Positions 1 through 13,205 are shown, numbered from the stretch's first letter. The stretch is DNA of 64,000 nt from Cheiracanthium punctorium (GCA_038373885.1 JAWZYV010000718.1:329001-393000); one strand, 5' to 3'. Notes: generated by a model not told the origin, from the letters alone. Numbers and translations are program-made.

Positions 1-20
1 GACTTTAGACATAGGGATTC

Positions 21-166
21 CTAAACTGAATGACTTCCATCAGCTTTCTCGGATGCTTGTCGAAAAGCATCCGTAATAAACGAACATTTTGTTCTGCTTC
101 TCATATCTTGGATGCTTGTCGAAAAGCATCCATAATAAACAAGCATTTTGTTCTGCTTCTCATTGT
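21..166. repeat. Imperfect tandem duplication, 59-bp period
   Basis: Two copies of a unit that begins GGATGCTTGTCGAAAAGCAT, at 51 and 110, differing at only a few bases. A minus-strand frame stays open across both (21-224) but resembles nothing I know. Confidence 0.6.
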
Positions 167-941
167 GCACATTCGAATCTTCTTGTTCTTTTTGTGAATG
201 ATGAATTCCAAATGTCTGCTCCATGGTAGTTTTTGGTGTTTACTATCTCACTGATTTTTTTTGTCATAATATGTGCACAAAATCAAAGTATCATTAGTTT
301 CAAATCCCGCATTTTGATAGTACATTGGAACTTTAGATTTTTTTTCGAGTTTACTCATTCTTATTTGGGATCTATTTGCTTCTGAAGAAATTATAAACTA
401 AACCTTTTGCATACGTCTGTCAAAGAATGTGGGTTGTGCCTAATCATTGTGGGGATATAACGAGTGAAGCTACTGTGAATTTGCAATTTCAACAGTGCAC
501 GTGAGACTGCACCTATTTTATTGCTGCGGTTAGATACACACTATATGGAATTGACCCTAAAGTTAACGGTTAAAATGCCTCCATGGAATGATTGAGAGGG
601 AGAGACAGGTTGTCCTATTTCATCCATGGTAGAAAAAAACCGCTGGAAAAAACTGTTTGGACAAAATATCATCTTGCCCATTTTGTGCACATTTACTCAA
701 TTTTAATATGTAAGCTCTAGAAACACCAAGTGATTAAATATGGTTATTTTTATTAATTTTTAAGCAAAAATATAGAGACTGTTGTTTCTCTCCCTCTATA
801 TACACACACTTATAGCTTTTGAAAACACTTGTAAAGATATTAACTGATTCTTGACAGTGACAATTCCGATTTTTCCATTTTGATATTTTTTACTATAAAT
901 GATGCTATTGAAGGCTGTCTTGTTGTACATTCAGATTGAGA

Positions 942-1193
942 CTACGATGAGGATGGAGTGGGGCTGGAGCTTGTTAAACTGGATACATCTGATATACTTT
1001 CATCAGAATCTTGTTCACACTTTCTTTTGGGACATTTTTCAAAATGGTTTCCTATTCTATCTGCTTTAGCACTAATGCTACTAGAACACTCTTTACCGTA
1101 CATTCTAAGAATTTTAGCCTTTTTAGTTAGTTCTTCAGAAAATTTTCTTATTGTATCTTTTTTTCTTTCACATTTATCTGGAATTGTACTCAT
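942..1193 (-). pseudogene. Possible BED-type zinc finger fragment
   Basis: An 83-codon frame containing KADRIGNHFEKCPKRK, which resembles the H-x3-C end of BED zinc fingers at the N termini of hAT transposases. The upstream Cys pair is not intact. It is followed by a Ser-rich end and preceded by a poly-T tract on the plus strand. Probably a transposon scrap. Confidence 0.3.
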
Positions 1194-1264
1194 CTTTTCT
1201 TTATTCTTTTCTTTTTTTTTTTTTGTGGTGAAAAAAACAAAATGAATCCAGCACTTTAAGTGTA

Positions 1265-2631
1265 TTAAGGCTGTTCTACCTGAAAGCGGAGGATTTCGGT
1301 TGATTTTCGACCAAGATAGGGAGTAAACTTATATCACATAACTTTGAGAATTTTCAGAATGTTTCCTCTAAAACTAGAATAAGAACTGACATTGTGATAA
1401 AATTTGAAAAGTTATTTAATATTTTTAAAAAATATTATTAAACTTGACACTTTTTTAGAGAAAACGTTATTTTCTCTAATTTTACCCAAGATTAGAAATA
1501 AATTTACGATGATATAATTATGCGAATTTTCAGAATGTTTCCTCAGAAACTTGATTGGGAACTGACATTGAGATAAATTTTGAAAAACAATTTAATTTTT
1601 TTTTTTAAATAGTGAAACTTGGCACTTTTTCAGAGGGAAACGTTTTTGATAGACTTTCACTTAAGATGAGAAATGAACTTATGATGCTAGAACTATGAAA
1701 ATTTTTAGACTGTTTCTTCAGAAACCATACTGTGAACTGAAACAAATTTCAAATTTGAAAAGTTACTTCATTTTTTGAAAAAAAAAATTATTAAACATGC
1801 CACTTTTTCGGAGAAGTCTGCTTTTTGGTTAACTTTCACTACAGATAAAAAATAAACTTACATTCCTAGAACAATGAAATTTTTCAGAATATTTCTTCGG
1901 GAACTGTACTGTGGACTACTGCAAATTTAAAATCTGAATAACCAGTCAGTTTTCATAAAAAGAAAGAAGGAAAAACATTGTTTTTTAAACTCAAATTCAA
2001 AATTGGCTCACTAAAAAATTTTCTTTCAAAAGTAACTTTGAAGTATAAATTTATAGATGTATTTAAGAAAGCTTTGGGGCCAAAAATGTACTGCATTTTG
2101 CTTTTTACAAATTTTATAATTGAAACTCGTAATTGTTTATGAAACCCAATGAACATGACTTCTGATCAAGATTTAAAATAAAATTACAGTAGAAAAGATA
2201 CTGAAAAATTTATAATGGTTCTTCTGAAACTACTTTACGATGCTTTATGAACATTAAGTTTATAGGAGCCATTTAATTTAAAAAATAAGTAAATAAATGA
2301 AGATGATATTTCAGACTGAAATTCAAAGAATTTCAGCAGTTTTATCGCGTTTCAATCGAATTTCATTTGAAAAAATCAACTCACGCTGATCTCTAATACT
2401 TACTACAATATTTTACATCAAGAAATGTCCATTTTATCGTTTTAATTTTAAAGTTATAATTATATTTCTAAAATTTTTCAGAGAATTTCTAAAAAATACA
2501 GCTAACAATTGTGTCCATTACATGAATAAAGATGGCGTGACATGTATGCTTGGACCCCCAAACCACCCATATTTCAAGCTTTTCCCCTAGTCCCCGATTC
2601 GAGTTTCGCTCGTCAGGTTAAACAGCCTTAA
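1265..2631. mobile_element. Non-autonomous inverted-repeat element with TTAA ends and an internal array
   Basis: The left end reads TTAAGGCTGTTCTACCTGA and the right end is its imperfect complement (CAGGTTAAACAGCCTTAA), with TTAA at both borders (1265-1268 and 2628-2631). Internally, from about 1290 to 1960, four diverged units of about 177 bp repeat the phrases AAACTTA...GAATTTTCAGAATGTTTC. No coding capacity is visible. Confidence 0.6.
1290..1960. repeat. Tandem array, about 177-bp period, 4 diverged units
   Basis: Units start near 1325, 1501, 1676 and 1855. Each has a short 'aacttAYRATgctA' type opening, a 'TTTTCAGAATGTTTC' block and an A/T-rich middle. The array lies wholly inside the element bounded by TTAA ends. 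Confidence 0.65.
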
Positions 2632-4664
2632 AACATCTGACTCCACAACTGATGAAACTCACTAGGACTTAAGAGAAGAACATATTTTTTTTTTCTACAC
2701 AAGGGTGGATTAAAGCCCCCCCCCCCCCTGAGACAGAAGAAATTAATGTAAAAGATCCTATTTTACTTCTATAAAATGGACGTATATGTCAACCTTTAAT
2801 TAACCGCCCCCAACGACAAAGTAACCACCACCCCCAACAAACTTGCATTAATCCACCACTGTTTCTACATTTAAGTATACTAAATGAAACATCCAACTGC
2901 ACTGCATATGCAACTATGTCTAAGAAAAGAGCAGAGAACTTATAAGTTCACCTTTTAGTTTTGGTCCAGACTTTTTAGTCATTGTTCCTGTTTTAAATTT
3001 TGGTTTATGTTCTCATTCAATCTTGGAGAAAAACTTATTGTGACTGTAGTATGTGGCACAGAATTGGCTCTTGAATGAAGATGAATTAACTAAATTTTAA
3101 GTAATTTTTTTTTTTGTTTGTTTTAGTTTTGATTCAGAATTTTAGTATTTATTCCAGTTTTTGATTGTGATTCAGGCTTGAAGCAGAACTAATTTTATTA
3201 TGCATCATATGACTGATTTTTAAATGAAGTTTAATGAAGGAATTTTTAATCTCCAATAAAAGTTTTAGAAACATAATTAATTTAAAAGTACATTTGTGAA
3301 AGTGTTTATTATTTTCTCAGTATTATATTGTTATATGGCATATAGAAATTAGCCTATAAAAACAAAAATAAAATTCTTTTATTTTATATTTTCAATAAAA
3401 ATGCTATATCATTAAAGAAACCTCTTTTTTCATGTACAATGTACTTAAATTAATTATTTGATAGCTACTTTGTTATTTTATTTTGTTAAGTTTAATTTTT
3501 CAGCAAAGTATTCCATAAAATTAATTGCTTTACTATGGAATTTATCTTTTCTTTGTAAATTTATTGGGTTATATATGATTCGTATGTAGTGACTTTTAAT
3601 AAATAATTAAAAAATATATTCTTATTTTTGTTAAAATGTACGAACACAGTTTTGTTTGCATGATAACAAAACATGCATCATAACAATGCTCTTGATTTGA
3701 TTACTTTTATTTTGTCCATTTCGTCCAATTTTCTCCATTTTTCTCCAATTTTCTCCAATTTTGTCCAGCATCCTGGACTTTTTACAAAAAAGTGGATAAA
3801 ATATCAACCTTGGGAAGAGAGAAAATGAGCTATTGCAGCATACTCAAGTTCGCACATGCTCCTTCTTTTCTTATTCGTCTACAAATTTCATTGCGGGGAA
3901 GAAAAATACTAGAAAATGTAAGCAAACATAAAAAATTTCACTTAATGAAAGTACATTTTGTGTTCACTTTGGGTGCAAGTATTGGGTTTGTGTTCATTAT
4001 AAAAAGATTGTGTTCAAGTAGGGCTTTTGCATGCTATACATTGATTTTACATGTTTAGGACAAGATTTGTTATCTACATAAGTGTCTGCATAAAATTTTG
4101 TACTGCGTGCTGAACACAAAATTCCTATCTATATTTATAATTTAATTGACTTTTATCAATATGTGCAGTGGGGTTCTGACAATTTTTTTTTCCTTAAGTG
4201 GATATTTGATGAACTCTTAAATAGAGATTCAGAAAATGACAATTATTTTGTTCAATTTTTAAAAAAATGTTCCTATTTCAACAGTCATTTGCTTTGCATG
4301 CATTTATTTTGTACTGTTAAATGAACTACATGATAGTTTTATAGGATTTGAAATTTTATCATAGAAAAGTACTTTGAAAATGGTTTTCCTAACTTTTCCG
4401 TGTTAATCCATAAATCATTACAATCTTAGACACTCATTTCAAGAATAGACCATAGATAATATGCAGTTGCATATTTGCATGTACAAGTGCATATTTCAGT
4501 TATTTTTGATGATTTTGCACATAAATGTGCATAAAATTCCACATTTCCCCCCTGGGATGCTTATTTCATTCACTTTTGCACCTTCACACTTTCCCTTCAC
4601 TTAAAAAAAAAAAAAAAAATCTTTTTAGGTAATGAAAATTAAATTTTTTAGCCATTTTTACCAA

Positions 4665-4698
<34 letters not shown>

Positions 4699-5400
4699 CA
4701 ATAGTTTTTCCCAGATAACATAATGGGCTACTACAGAATGTAGAATAATAGCCTTAGGAAGGTTACTATGTTGTACCAGAGTGGAAAGTCTTACTACTGA
4801 AAATTTAGAAAATCACTTAGTTGAGTATTGCAACAAAAATTATGTTTCAATCATTTATGGTATAAAAGAAAATCGCTGTTGTAACACATATTGGGAATCA
4901 TCTGGTATTTTTAATCTCATATTTTCTAAGATTGCAAAAGAAAATTAATTTGCTTTAACTGATTAACAGTATTTAATTCTTATTCTATCATCCAATAAAT
5001 TCCAAAGAGAGTGCTAGAACGTATTTTCCCCTTTAAAAAAAAAAATAAAATAAATAAGTGCATATTTATCTGTGGCTTTGCCATGAGCCTGTTGGTAAAA
5101 GCAAAAGAATAAAAGCATGCAGGAGACGAATTTTGTATGGATGAAAAATTAAGAAGCTTTCAAGGCCTATTTAACTTTTCTAAGGACTGTCCAAAGAATG
5201 TATAAACTCTGAAAAACCCTGCTATGGCCATTTGGCATTGTTTTTGAATCCTCATGTATATAATAACTTGTAAAAATTACATAATTAAAAGTAAAATCTG
5301 GAATCTTATACAGTAAACATAATAACTGCTCATTTATGATGCAATGTTCCATAATTAGACAAATCTGTTTCTTAAAATATCTTTCATGAATTTATTTTAG
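2632..5400. other. AT-rich sequence without recognised genes
   Basis: Contains a C13 run near 2718, a short tandem TTTCTCCAAT array at about 3716-3768, A/T homopolymers and a (TA)n tract at about 4669-4697. It presumably lies in an intron of the plus-strand gene. No open frame with family resemblance was seen. Confidence 0.6.
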
Positions 5401-5490
5401 ATCCGTGCTGCAAATTTGATGCATTGTTCTTTTCTAAGCGCTTTGACTGAAGGAAGTGCTTCTTTGCTTCACATCAAAAAACAACATCAG
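5401..5490 (+). CDS. Unidentified plus-strand gene, penultimate visible exon
   Basis: Thirty codons, IRAANLMHCSFLSALTEGSA then SLLHIKKQHQ, between a pyrimidine-rich TTTTAG acceptor and a GTAATT donor. Only this of the three frames is open, and it is phase 0 at both ends. It joins in frame to the terminal exon at 13970. I do not recognise the family; the sequence looks helical. The 8.5-kb intron that follows holds a Tc1-like element and a fold-back element. Earlier exons are presumably left of the window. Confidence 0.6.
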
Positions 5491-6205
5491 GTAATTTTCA
5501 GCTATTGAAGCAGATTTTATTGATTGGTAGCTGGTTTTGTCTATTTAAAACCTGAAAAGAGTGTAATGGAAATTTGATACATTTATTTTTGCTTGGCCAG
5601 TGGCTGAGTTGTTGTTTGTCACTGGTCAGCAACAACCAGCCTGGTTTGTGTGGTCCTTTACAGATAGCCTGTCTACCTCAAGTTTTAAGGGATTTCCGTA
5701 GGATACAAATAACTTTTTTTTTTTAATGGGAATTATGTATTCTGTCAATTAACTGTAAATATTCTCAGGATAATTGAGTAATTTGTGTGGTTTATTAGTA
5801 AGAGGTAGGCAAAAGTCTGCTTGATCAGTGCTGCCCTTTTGTAAATGTTGATTTTAACATTGTACTTCCTATGAGAAGAAATTTTCTAATTGACAATATT
5901 TTATGCCATAAATTTTATAGAGCATATATTAAAGGGGAAAAAAAAACTTTTTAGGGTGACTCTGCATACAAAAAAGTCCGATGAGAAAATGAATTTACCT
6001 TTTTCAATAGTCATTCATAAAAAAACTATACATCTATAAATGTAATATTATGATTTAATCGACTTTAAAGTTTTTAGCAGTTACTGCCAATGGCTAAGGA
6101 GAAATTCTTAGATTGTAAAAATATAAATTATGAACAAAGAAATATTTCCATGATTCAGGATTGTATAGTGAAGTGAGTGAATATCAGTACCATGCTATAT
6201 ATATA

Positions 6206-7622
6206 CACTCTATAACAAATAAATCGACGCACCAAGGAGGAGGTGTCCGATTGAGACGAAAATTGGTGGATAGGAAGACAATGTACAGAATAGTAAATGA
6301 TTAAAATTTTAGAACAATTGAATAATTTATTTCAGAGTTACAGTAACAAGTTCAATAAGGTGTTGACCCGCCGCTAGCCTGGATACAAGCTGCCACACGG
6401 CGTGGCATAGACCAATAAAGCTCCCGGATGGTCTCCTGTGGTATTTCCTGCCAAATTCGCTCCAATTGTCGAACGAGGTCATCAACAGTCCGTGCCAGAT
6501 GCAATTGCCTTCCCATCATATCCCAGACATGCTCGATGGGAGAGAGATCTGGCGATCTGACAGGCCAAGGAAGAGTTTGACAAGCTTGCAGACAGTTTAG
6601 AGCAACACGAGCCGTATGTGGTCTGGCATTGTCCTGCTGAAAAACGAGCCCAGGGCACTGCAAAAGGAACGGTAGCAAAGCAGGTCTTAGGAAGTCGTCC
6701 ACGTACTGCTGTGCAGTAAGTGTACCTCTAATGACAACCGAAAGGGTCCGGCTGCCAAAGGAAATGGCACTCCAGACCATAATGCCTTGTTGAGGGCCGG
6801 TGTGGTGTGCAATAGTGAAAGCAGGATCCCCCCCTCTGCCCTGTGCGTCTCCAAACACGTCTTCGATGATCGTCAGGGCACAGTTGGAAGCGGGATTCAT
6901 CGCTAAAGACTATACGTTCTCAGTCGGCATCATTCCAACCTGATCCAGCCCTGCACCACTGTAATCTGGCTCGGCAGTGTGCAGGCGTGAGTGGCAGGTG
7001 GCGTAACAGTCGGCGCGAGCATAGATTTCGCTCTCTCAACCGTCTGTGAATGGTCATGATGGACACTGGTGTTTGGGTTGAACGTCTGATGGTTGATAGA
7101 GATGAAGAAGGCGCTGTGACAGCTGATCGGACCATCCCTCTGTCCTCACGATCTGTTGTAGCCCTAGGTCAACCGCTACCATCCTGATGCTGCACTCTGC
7201 CATTTTCCACCCATCCTTGCCAGCATCTTCGAATCGTCACATCGCTTCGACTCAAATGACGAGCGATTCTCCGATTAGTCCAGCCGGCCTCTTTCAATCC
7301 AATGATACGACCTCTGTCAAACTCTGACAGTTGCTCTGACAGTTGCTCATTATGAGCACGAATCCTGCAGCGAGGCATTTTTTAAGTTGTTGAAAGGTCA
7401 TCTGAATCGCAATCAAACCGAAAGTTTTAACAACTGTTGAAGAACTGCTTCTTATATACGTCTGCTGGATGCGCAGTTCCGATGCGCTAGAGATCGAACT
7501 ATTCATTCATTGGACACCAAATTTGAATCATTTGCATATCTGTTCAAAACATTCATGCATACGAAATTTCAAAGCAATCGGATGATTGTTTCTTGGTGCG
7601 TCGATTTTTTTGTTATAGAGTG
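6206..7622 (-). mobile_element. Tc1-like DNA transposon, nearly full length
   Basis: Terminal inverted repeats of about 31 bp begin CACTCTATAACAAA and contain ATCGACGCACCAAG at both ends. TA dinucleotides flank both sides (6204-6205 and 7623-7624), as expected for Tc1/mariner insertion. Length 1,417 bp. It encloses a single decayed transposase on the minus strand. Confidence 0.93.
6352..7378 (-). pseudogene. Tc1-like transposase, disabled by two stops and a frameshift
   Basis: Reads from MPRCRIRAHNEQLSE (7378) through a helix-turn-helix region (GWTNRRIARHLSRSDVTIRR), GSG-PRATTDREDRG, the RRLRERNLCSRRLLRHLPLT segment, FSDESRF, QQDNARPHTA and SPDLSPIEHVWD, to ASGGSTPY. Catalytic Asp codons lie near 6899 and 6631 and the Glu near 6532, with 32 residues between the second Asp and the Glu. 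Lesions: TGA at 7169-7171 (probably a former CGA Arg), TGA at 6920-6922 (a former Trp) and one extra base in a run of seven C at 6829-6835. A 12-bp duplication repeats QLSE near the N terminus. The few lesions suggest a fairly recent insertion. Confidence 0.92.
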
Positions 7623-7827
7623 TATATATGTTGTATGTTTGGCAGTTGGTTTGCTTTTCTTGAAATGTTTTGAAGTTAGATGAAAATTTTTGTTTTATTT
7701 TCGGTTTTTCACTTTCATAGACAAAAACGTTTGTTTTTGTTCAAGCTTTGTATGATTAAAGTAAATCCAGTATAATTATCTGGATTGTGTTTTCTTGAAT
7801 TTCATTAATAGTAAACACTCGATTATC

Positions 7828-10302
7828 AGGGTGGTGCTTTTTTTTTTTTTAAATTACTATTCTACTAGTGCAGAAAAGGTTATCTCTGGGTTCAGTAAAA
7901 ATGTTGTAAAATATTATTGTGATTGGATATCTTCTGCCCCTGCATCAGACTTTTTTTGAATTTGGGTAAAAACAGTCACTTTTTACTCAGCTCGAAAACA
8001 TAATTATTTTCCCCTATCATTATTCTAATAATGCAGGAAATGAGCCAACTTGGTTTACTAATATATGCCTAAATTATTTTTATGAACAAATAATATCTTC
8101 TGCCTTTTCATTGTGCTACAAATTTTGCAAGTAAAATGCCCTTTTTCATGTAATGCCACAGTAGCACTTTGTGAACGGTACAGAAGAAAAGAAGGGATAG
8201 TTTAGTTCCTTTAACTGTTGTTCGTTGTTGGAATTTCATTCTTAGTTAAGTCACATTGGGCAACTGAGATTATGAACATCTACTGTTTATCATGCATGCT
8301 ATTGAGTCTGTGCATGGAGCACTAGAACTGATTCAATCATCCCGTAGTAATGTGTAAAGGTCCCAAATAAGTCATTATCACTAAAACTGTTCAACAGGAA
8401 ATCAAAACATTTCATAAAGTAGCATGCACAAAGCAACGAATTTCTTCGAACTTAACTGAATATTTGAAGGGATATGAAGAAATATTTCTGAACAGCTAAT
8501 AGTTGACTGTTACATCACATCTGTTAATACCTCACAGATATGTGGTATTCAGAATTTAAAAACTGAATTTGGTAGGCTTTTGCAATATACTGTATGTCTC
8601 CTTCATTTTAATGAACAAAATGTATGCCATCTTCAATCGACAAATGGCAAAAAAAAAAAAACACATTCAAACAGTACTGGAAATTTACGTCTTATAAGTG
8701 AAACGTTGTTGGGGGCCATTTTTGAAGTTACTTAAGGCAAGTTAGTTACAACTGATAGAGTTATTTAAGCAAAGATAAAATCTATGTATTAGAAAATACA
8801 TCAGGCAGTTCCACTGGGTAACTATTTTGGTGGCATAATCTTGTACCATTATTGCATTTATATTGGTTTATCTCTGGAAATCAGTTCTTACCCTATATAA
8901 GTAGTTCTCCAACTTATTGAAGTTGAAGCAAATCTCTGAATTTGTCGTGAAAGTCTATTTATCAAACTGGTTTAAATTCTAACCATTTGCTGAGGGATGG
9001 AGCTAAGCACTGATGGAATACTATTTCTAGATTTATTTGCTACCTCCAGATATCAAAAATGTCATTGATAGATTAAATAATTTGTCGAAATTAGTAATTT
9101 TCACACACTTAATATCTTGCTTTGTATTCTGACTAACAAATGACTACACAACTTTCAGATCTTTCTGTGAGTTGTATATGAAAACTAGTTACAGAGAGTC
9201 ATCTTTCAATGTAAAAAATTTTTTATTATCAGTTACTATTACTTCTCCTCAATCCCCTGTTTTATTTCAAGACAAGAAAAAACACAAACTATTGTTGAAC
9301 GGTGTGTGAAATTAGTGACAGAAGCATATTCACAAAGAGTTGGTGGAATCGGACTTTTAACACTTTAGGACCGGACTTTTTTTTTCTTTATTGGCACAAA
9401 AAAGTATTTGAGTGTAAGATAAATTTCCTATTATAGTTTTGTAAATAACTAATTAATGTTTTTTAATAACACACAAAAGAAATATGAGATTATTATTTTA
9501 TACATGAAATCGACTTAGGAAATACAACACATTAGAGTACTTTTTGAGGATGTAGATCACCTACACAATTGGTCAGGGCTTAAAGTGATAGACGACTTCA
9601 TCATATGCGCATTTTTTTCCTGACCAGTTATGCCTAATTTGATCACCAGGATTTTTTTTCCCTCTTCCTGTAGATAAGTGAAAGTGCTCTTTTCATATTG
9701 GAATGTACAATATTTTATAGTTACCACATACTTACCAAATATTGTATTGTACTGTAATGCAATTGTATTGTTTTGTGGGGAAAATGTTTCCCGTTCGAGG
9801 CATTCCTTCCTTTGTAACGTAGCACACTAGTGGGCTTTCACCTTAACTAAAAAATAACACTGTGGTAATTAGCAATTATTTAATAACTCTCAACAAATAA
9901 CTTTCTTATATAATAATTCATGAATAATGAGTGTTTGCACCCTCTATTTTTCATGTTTCATTGCATTTCTATAACTCATGATAAAATGCATTTTTTTTTT
10001 TTTTTTTTGTCAAAAATTGCAAAATTTCAAGTGTGATGCGAAGGCAAAAGATATTATTTGATCGAAAAAATAATTTAGTCATACCTTATTAAACCCAGTG
10101 GACTCATTTCTTCCCTATTACAATAACAACTGTGGGAAATAATTATGTTTTTTACACACAGTAAAAAGTGTCTATTTTTACCCAAATTCCGAAAATTTAA
10201 CTCTGATGCGGAGGCAAAAGGTATTATTCAATCGCAATAATATTTTACAACGTTTTTATTGAATCCAGAGCGAACCCTATCCACACTATTAGAATACTGA
10301 TT

Positions 10303-10337
<35 letters not shown>

Positions 10338-10349
10338 GGCCCACCCTAA
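7828..10349. mobile_element. Large fold-back element with long, internally repeated arms
   Basis: The ends read CAGGGTGG and CCACCCTA. The left arm (about 7828-8150) and the complement of the right arm (about 9975-10349) match over some 330 bp, including phrases such as GTTGTAAAATATTATTG and AATTTGGGTAAAAA. Each arm holds two tandem units of about 165-175 bp. The 1.8-kb interior has no intact frame. No clear target duplication was found. hAT-like ends are possible. Confidence 0.6.
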
Positions 10350-10497
10350 TAATTATGTTTGCATATTTTTTTTTTTTTTTTTTTTTTTAAAGATATCTTT
10401 GATTATAAGTTTCAATGAAAGTTAGAAATTTAGTAAAACAAGAACTAAAAAAATTAGTAAATACTTAGCAACCTGATGGTTAAAAATTGATCTAAAC

Positions 10498-10500
<3 letters not shown>

Positions 10501-10542
<42 letters not shown>
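10501..10542. repeat. Poly(A) tract of 42
   Basis: Uninterrupted A run. Together with the T runs at about 10303-10336 and 10366-10388, it makes this a homopolymer-rich patch that is prone to assembly error. Confidence 0.9.
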
Positions 10543-10545
<3 letters not shown>

Positions 10546-11464
10546 ATTTTTGAACAACCCCACAGTTAGAAATTTTAATTTGAGTTTTTAGTGACAAAAC
10601 AGCAGTAATTCATCAAAAGAGTTGAATATTTAATTTTCAATTGCTCAGTAAATATTATGCTTAAACTTTTTTGTAAATGACATGTCAAAGGTTGAATTTC
10701 ATTTTCTCATTGGATTTTTTGTATAAACAGTCAACAATAATTTATTTATTTATTTATTTTTGTATGTGCTACTCTGTATAAAACCTATGCCATCGAAAGT
10801 AACTGCATGTCATCCGAAAACTTTTTTTAACTGGGAGTATAAGGCTAAAGTTAACATTTAAAGAAGTGCCGCATTGCTCAAATTCAAACGGTTCAAAACA
10901 TCTACTATATAAGATAATTGACGACCTTTTTGATTGTAAGATAATATTTAAACAGTATCAAGGATGTCTGTGGCTCAGAAATTTCTGGAATTCAGATATC
11001 TTAAGTCGGGTATTTCCTAAATTCCAATTTTTTAGTGCCTTTGTATTGTTGAGTGATTTAATTTCTCTGTGCATCTGTATGGAATAATGTCTAAAAAAAA
11101 ATTATAACTATCATAAATAAAAAGCATTTACACAATAAAACTAAAATTTATGCTGAATCACTTGTTTCTTTGTTTTTGGCATTGTATGTTTGAAAAGTAT
11201 TTTTAAAAAAATGTAGGGTTTATTATAATAAGGGTATTTTATTTCTGTTTCATAATCATTGTATCAGTATTCTTTATTATGTATTTATTTTTTATTATAA
11301 TTATGCGTTTCTGCTATATATATATGTGCGTATTTTAAGTCACTTGGAAAGTTCTAACTATTTCTGATCTGAAAGTGATTAATACTTTTAATTATTTATT
11401 AACAATGTATAATATCCACCATTGCGAAATCTTGCCAGCATGATGTCAATTTTTTGAGTATAAT

Positions 11465-11690
11465 TTATTTTAAATGTCTTGCTTTTAGAGGCGAAGAACT
11501 CAAGTAATGCTTGACTGTCATTTGCCTCAGTTCAATTTTTTTCTCCCCCCAAACAATTAAAAAAAAAAAAAAAAAGAAAGAAAGAAACAAGGGATAGTCC
11601 AAGGGTGCTATATCTTGGGAGTATGGTGTATGGGATGGAATTTTCCATCCTAGCTCTGTGATTTTTGAATGAATCCTCAAGTTTTACAAT
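11465..11690 (-). pseudogene. mariner transposase C-terminal fragment
   Basis: Contains ELGWKIPSHTPYSQDIAPLD followed by YPLF, a decayed version of the mariner motif LGW...HPPYSPDLAPSDYHLF, then a stretch interrupted by a poly-T run. The upstream part of the gene is absent. Confidence 0.7.
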
Positions 11691-11929
11691 ATTTCAGTCA
11701 AATTAGATATGAAAAAGGGGTTGTGTGTGCAAAAGGTCATGCAGATGTGTCAAGTCTCTTATTACTCTTACGTTCTGACTCTTGCCAGTTTTTGATCACA
11801 TTTTGGACTAGGATTTTCTCAGGTTTTTTAGGAGTTTATTAAGTAATTACAATATTCATCAGATTAAGATCTGTTCTTGTTCCTTTCATGTTGATCAGGC
11901 TCAACAATTTCAAAGCATCTGAACAGAAA

Positions 11930-12285
11930 GCTGTGCAAGTCCTTTCTTTTGTTTTTTTAAATGTCAGGGACTGAGTTGCATAGATTGTGTGCTTCGTGCA
12001 GCCCGATATAAACTAGCCTTAGCAAAATAGTTGTCACGCGGTAAAACATTAAAATTGATGTTGGCACAAATAGCACAAACTGTTAAGTGATTAAAATTCT
12101 TAGTCTCTCCTGTGGAACAAAGGGTACAGTCTGGGTTATCTCTCACTCCAATACGATGAAGGTGTCCTTGAAGATAGTGATGTCCAGTTAAAATTCTAAA
12201 ATTGGCTCCAAAGCTCTGTCTGGAGAGATCCATTGGGGCTGGATTATAAAGGAATCTTTCCCAGACATTACCTTTGGCTTTAATC
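11930..12285 (-). pseudogene. Non-LTR retrotransposon C-terminal fragment
   Basis: Reads GNVWERFLYNPAPMDLSRQS then RILTGHHYLQGHLHRIGVRD and CTLCSTGETKNFNHLTVC. Such RxLTGHxYLxxHLxRIG plus Cys-rich tails end the reverse transcriptase/RNase H proteins of Jockey-type LINEs. The rest of the element is missing. Confidence 0.65.
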
Positions 12286-12824
12286 TCTTATCTTTTACAC
12301 AGATATAAGAGCTGCGAGTCCGAGAGAGCTGAATGCCTTATTTTTCTATGAAATTATACCCTAACTTACTTAAATTCGACTCGCGCAGTTCCATGTGTTG
12401 TGCAAGTTTGGGATATCGCTATGTTTCAAGTTTTGGTGTTATAAGATACTGTGATATAAGTTTTACATATGAATAAATTATATCATGTGTATTTTGATTG
12501 TTTTATATTTTTCGTTATTTCTTAGGCAAATTTTTTAAATTGAATTTACGTTATACACACAGATCAAGTTATAGGATACTAAGTTTATATGAACATACAT
12601 GGTAATTAAGAAAAGTATTGATTATGTGTGCGTTTTATGATGAAAAGATATGCATAAAAAATCTCAGGCTTTTTGACTTAAAAAGGCCTGAGATCTCCTG
12701 CTGTTTAAGTTTAGAAACTTGGCATGGCTGGGTCATGTAACTCTATGTTTTTTGGATATATACTATATATCTAGGACGGACATAGTAGTCAAAAACAGTG
12801 AAAATTTTGACCTACTTTTGGTAA

Positions 12825-13205
12825 ATTTCTCCCAAAGTGTGCATCTCACAGGAAAGATCTCTATTAAGAAATTAAACTAGATAAAATTTGCAATTCGAGC
12901 TCAGAATAATATATGTATGACCATTAGTTTCTAAAATACAATAGTACTTCAAAAACAGATAATTTTTCCTGAAAGTTTAAAATGTTTCATTATCGATCTC
13001 ATATTTTGTGAAATGGCATCGAAACTGCTTGCATTATGTCAAATATCACTAATAAGAGATTAAATTCTAATTATTTGCCACTTTTTGAGCCCAAAACTAT
13101 CTCTGTACGATCATTAGTTTTCAAGATACACTACTTCAAAAAATGGACAAATTTTTCAAAAAGTGAGAAATTTTCGTTGTAGACTCTTATTTTGTAATAT
13201 AATAT
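12825..13205. repeat. Two diverged tandem units, about 190-bp period
   Basis: Phrases such as GACCATTAGTTTC / GATCATTAGTTTTC followed by TACTTCAAAAA recur near 12920 and 13110. They abut a fragment of the TTAACCC palindrome family. Confidence 0.45.

Noticed and set aside
7294..7506. A 70-codon minus frame overlapping the Tc1 N terminus
   Set aside because: It is the wrong frame; the transposase start and helix-turn-helix are read in the other frame.
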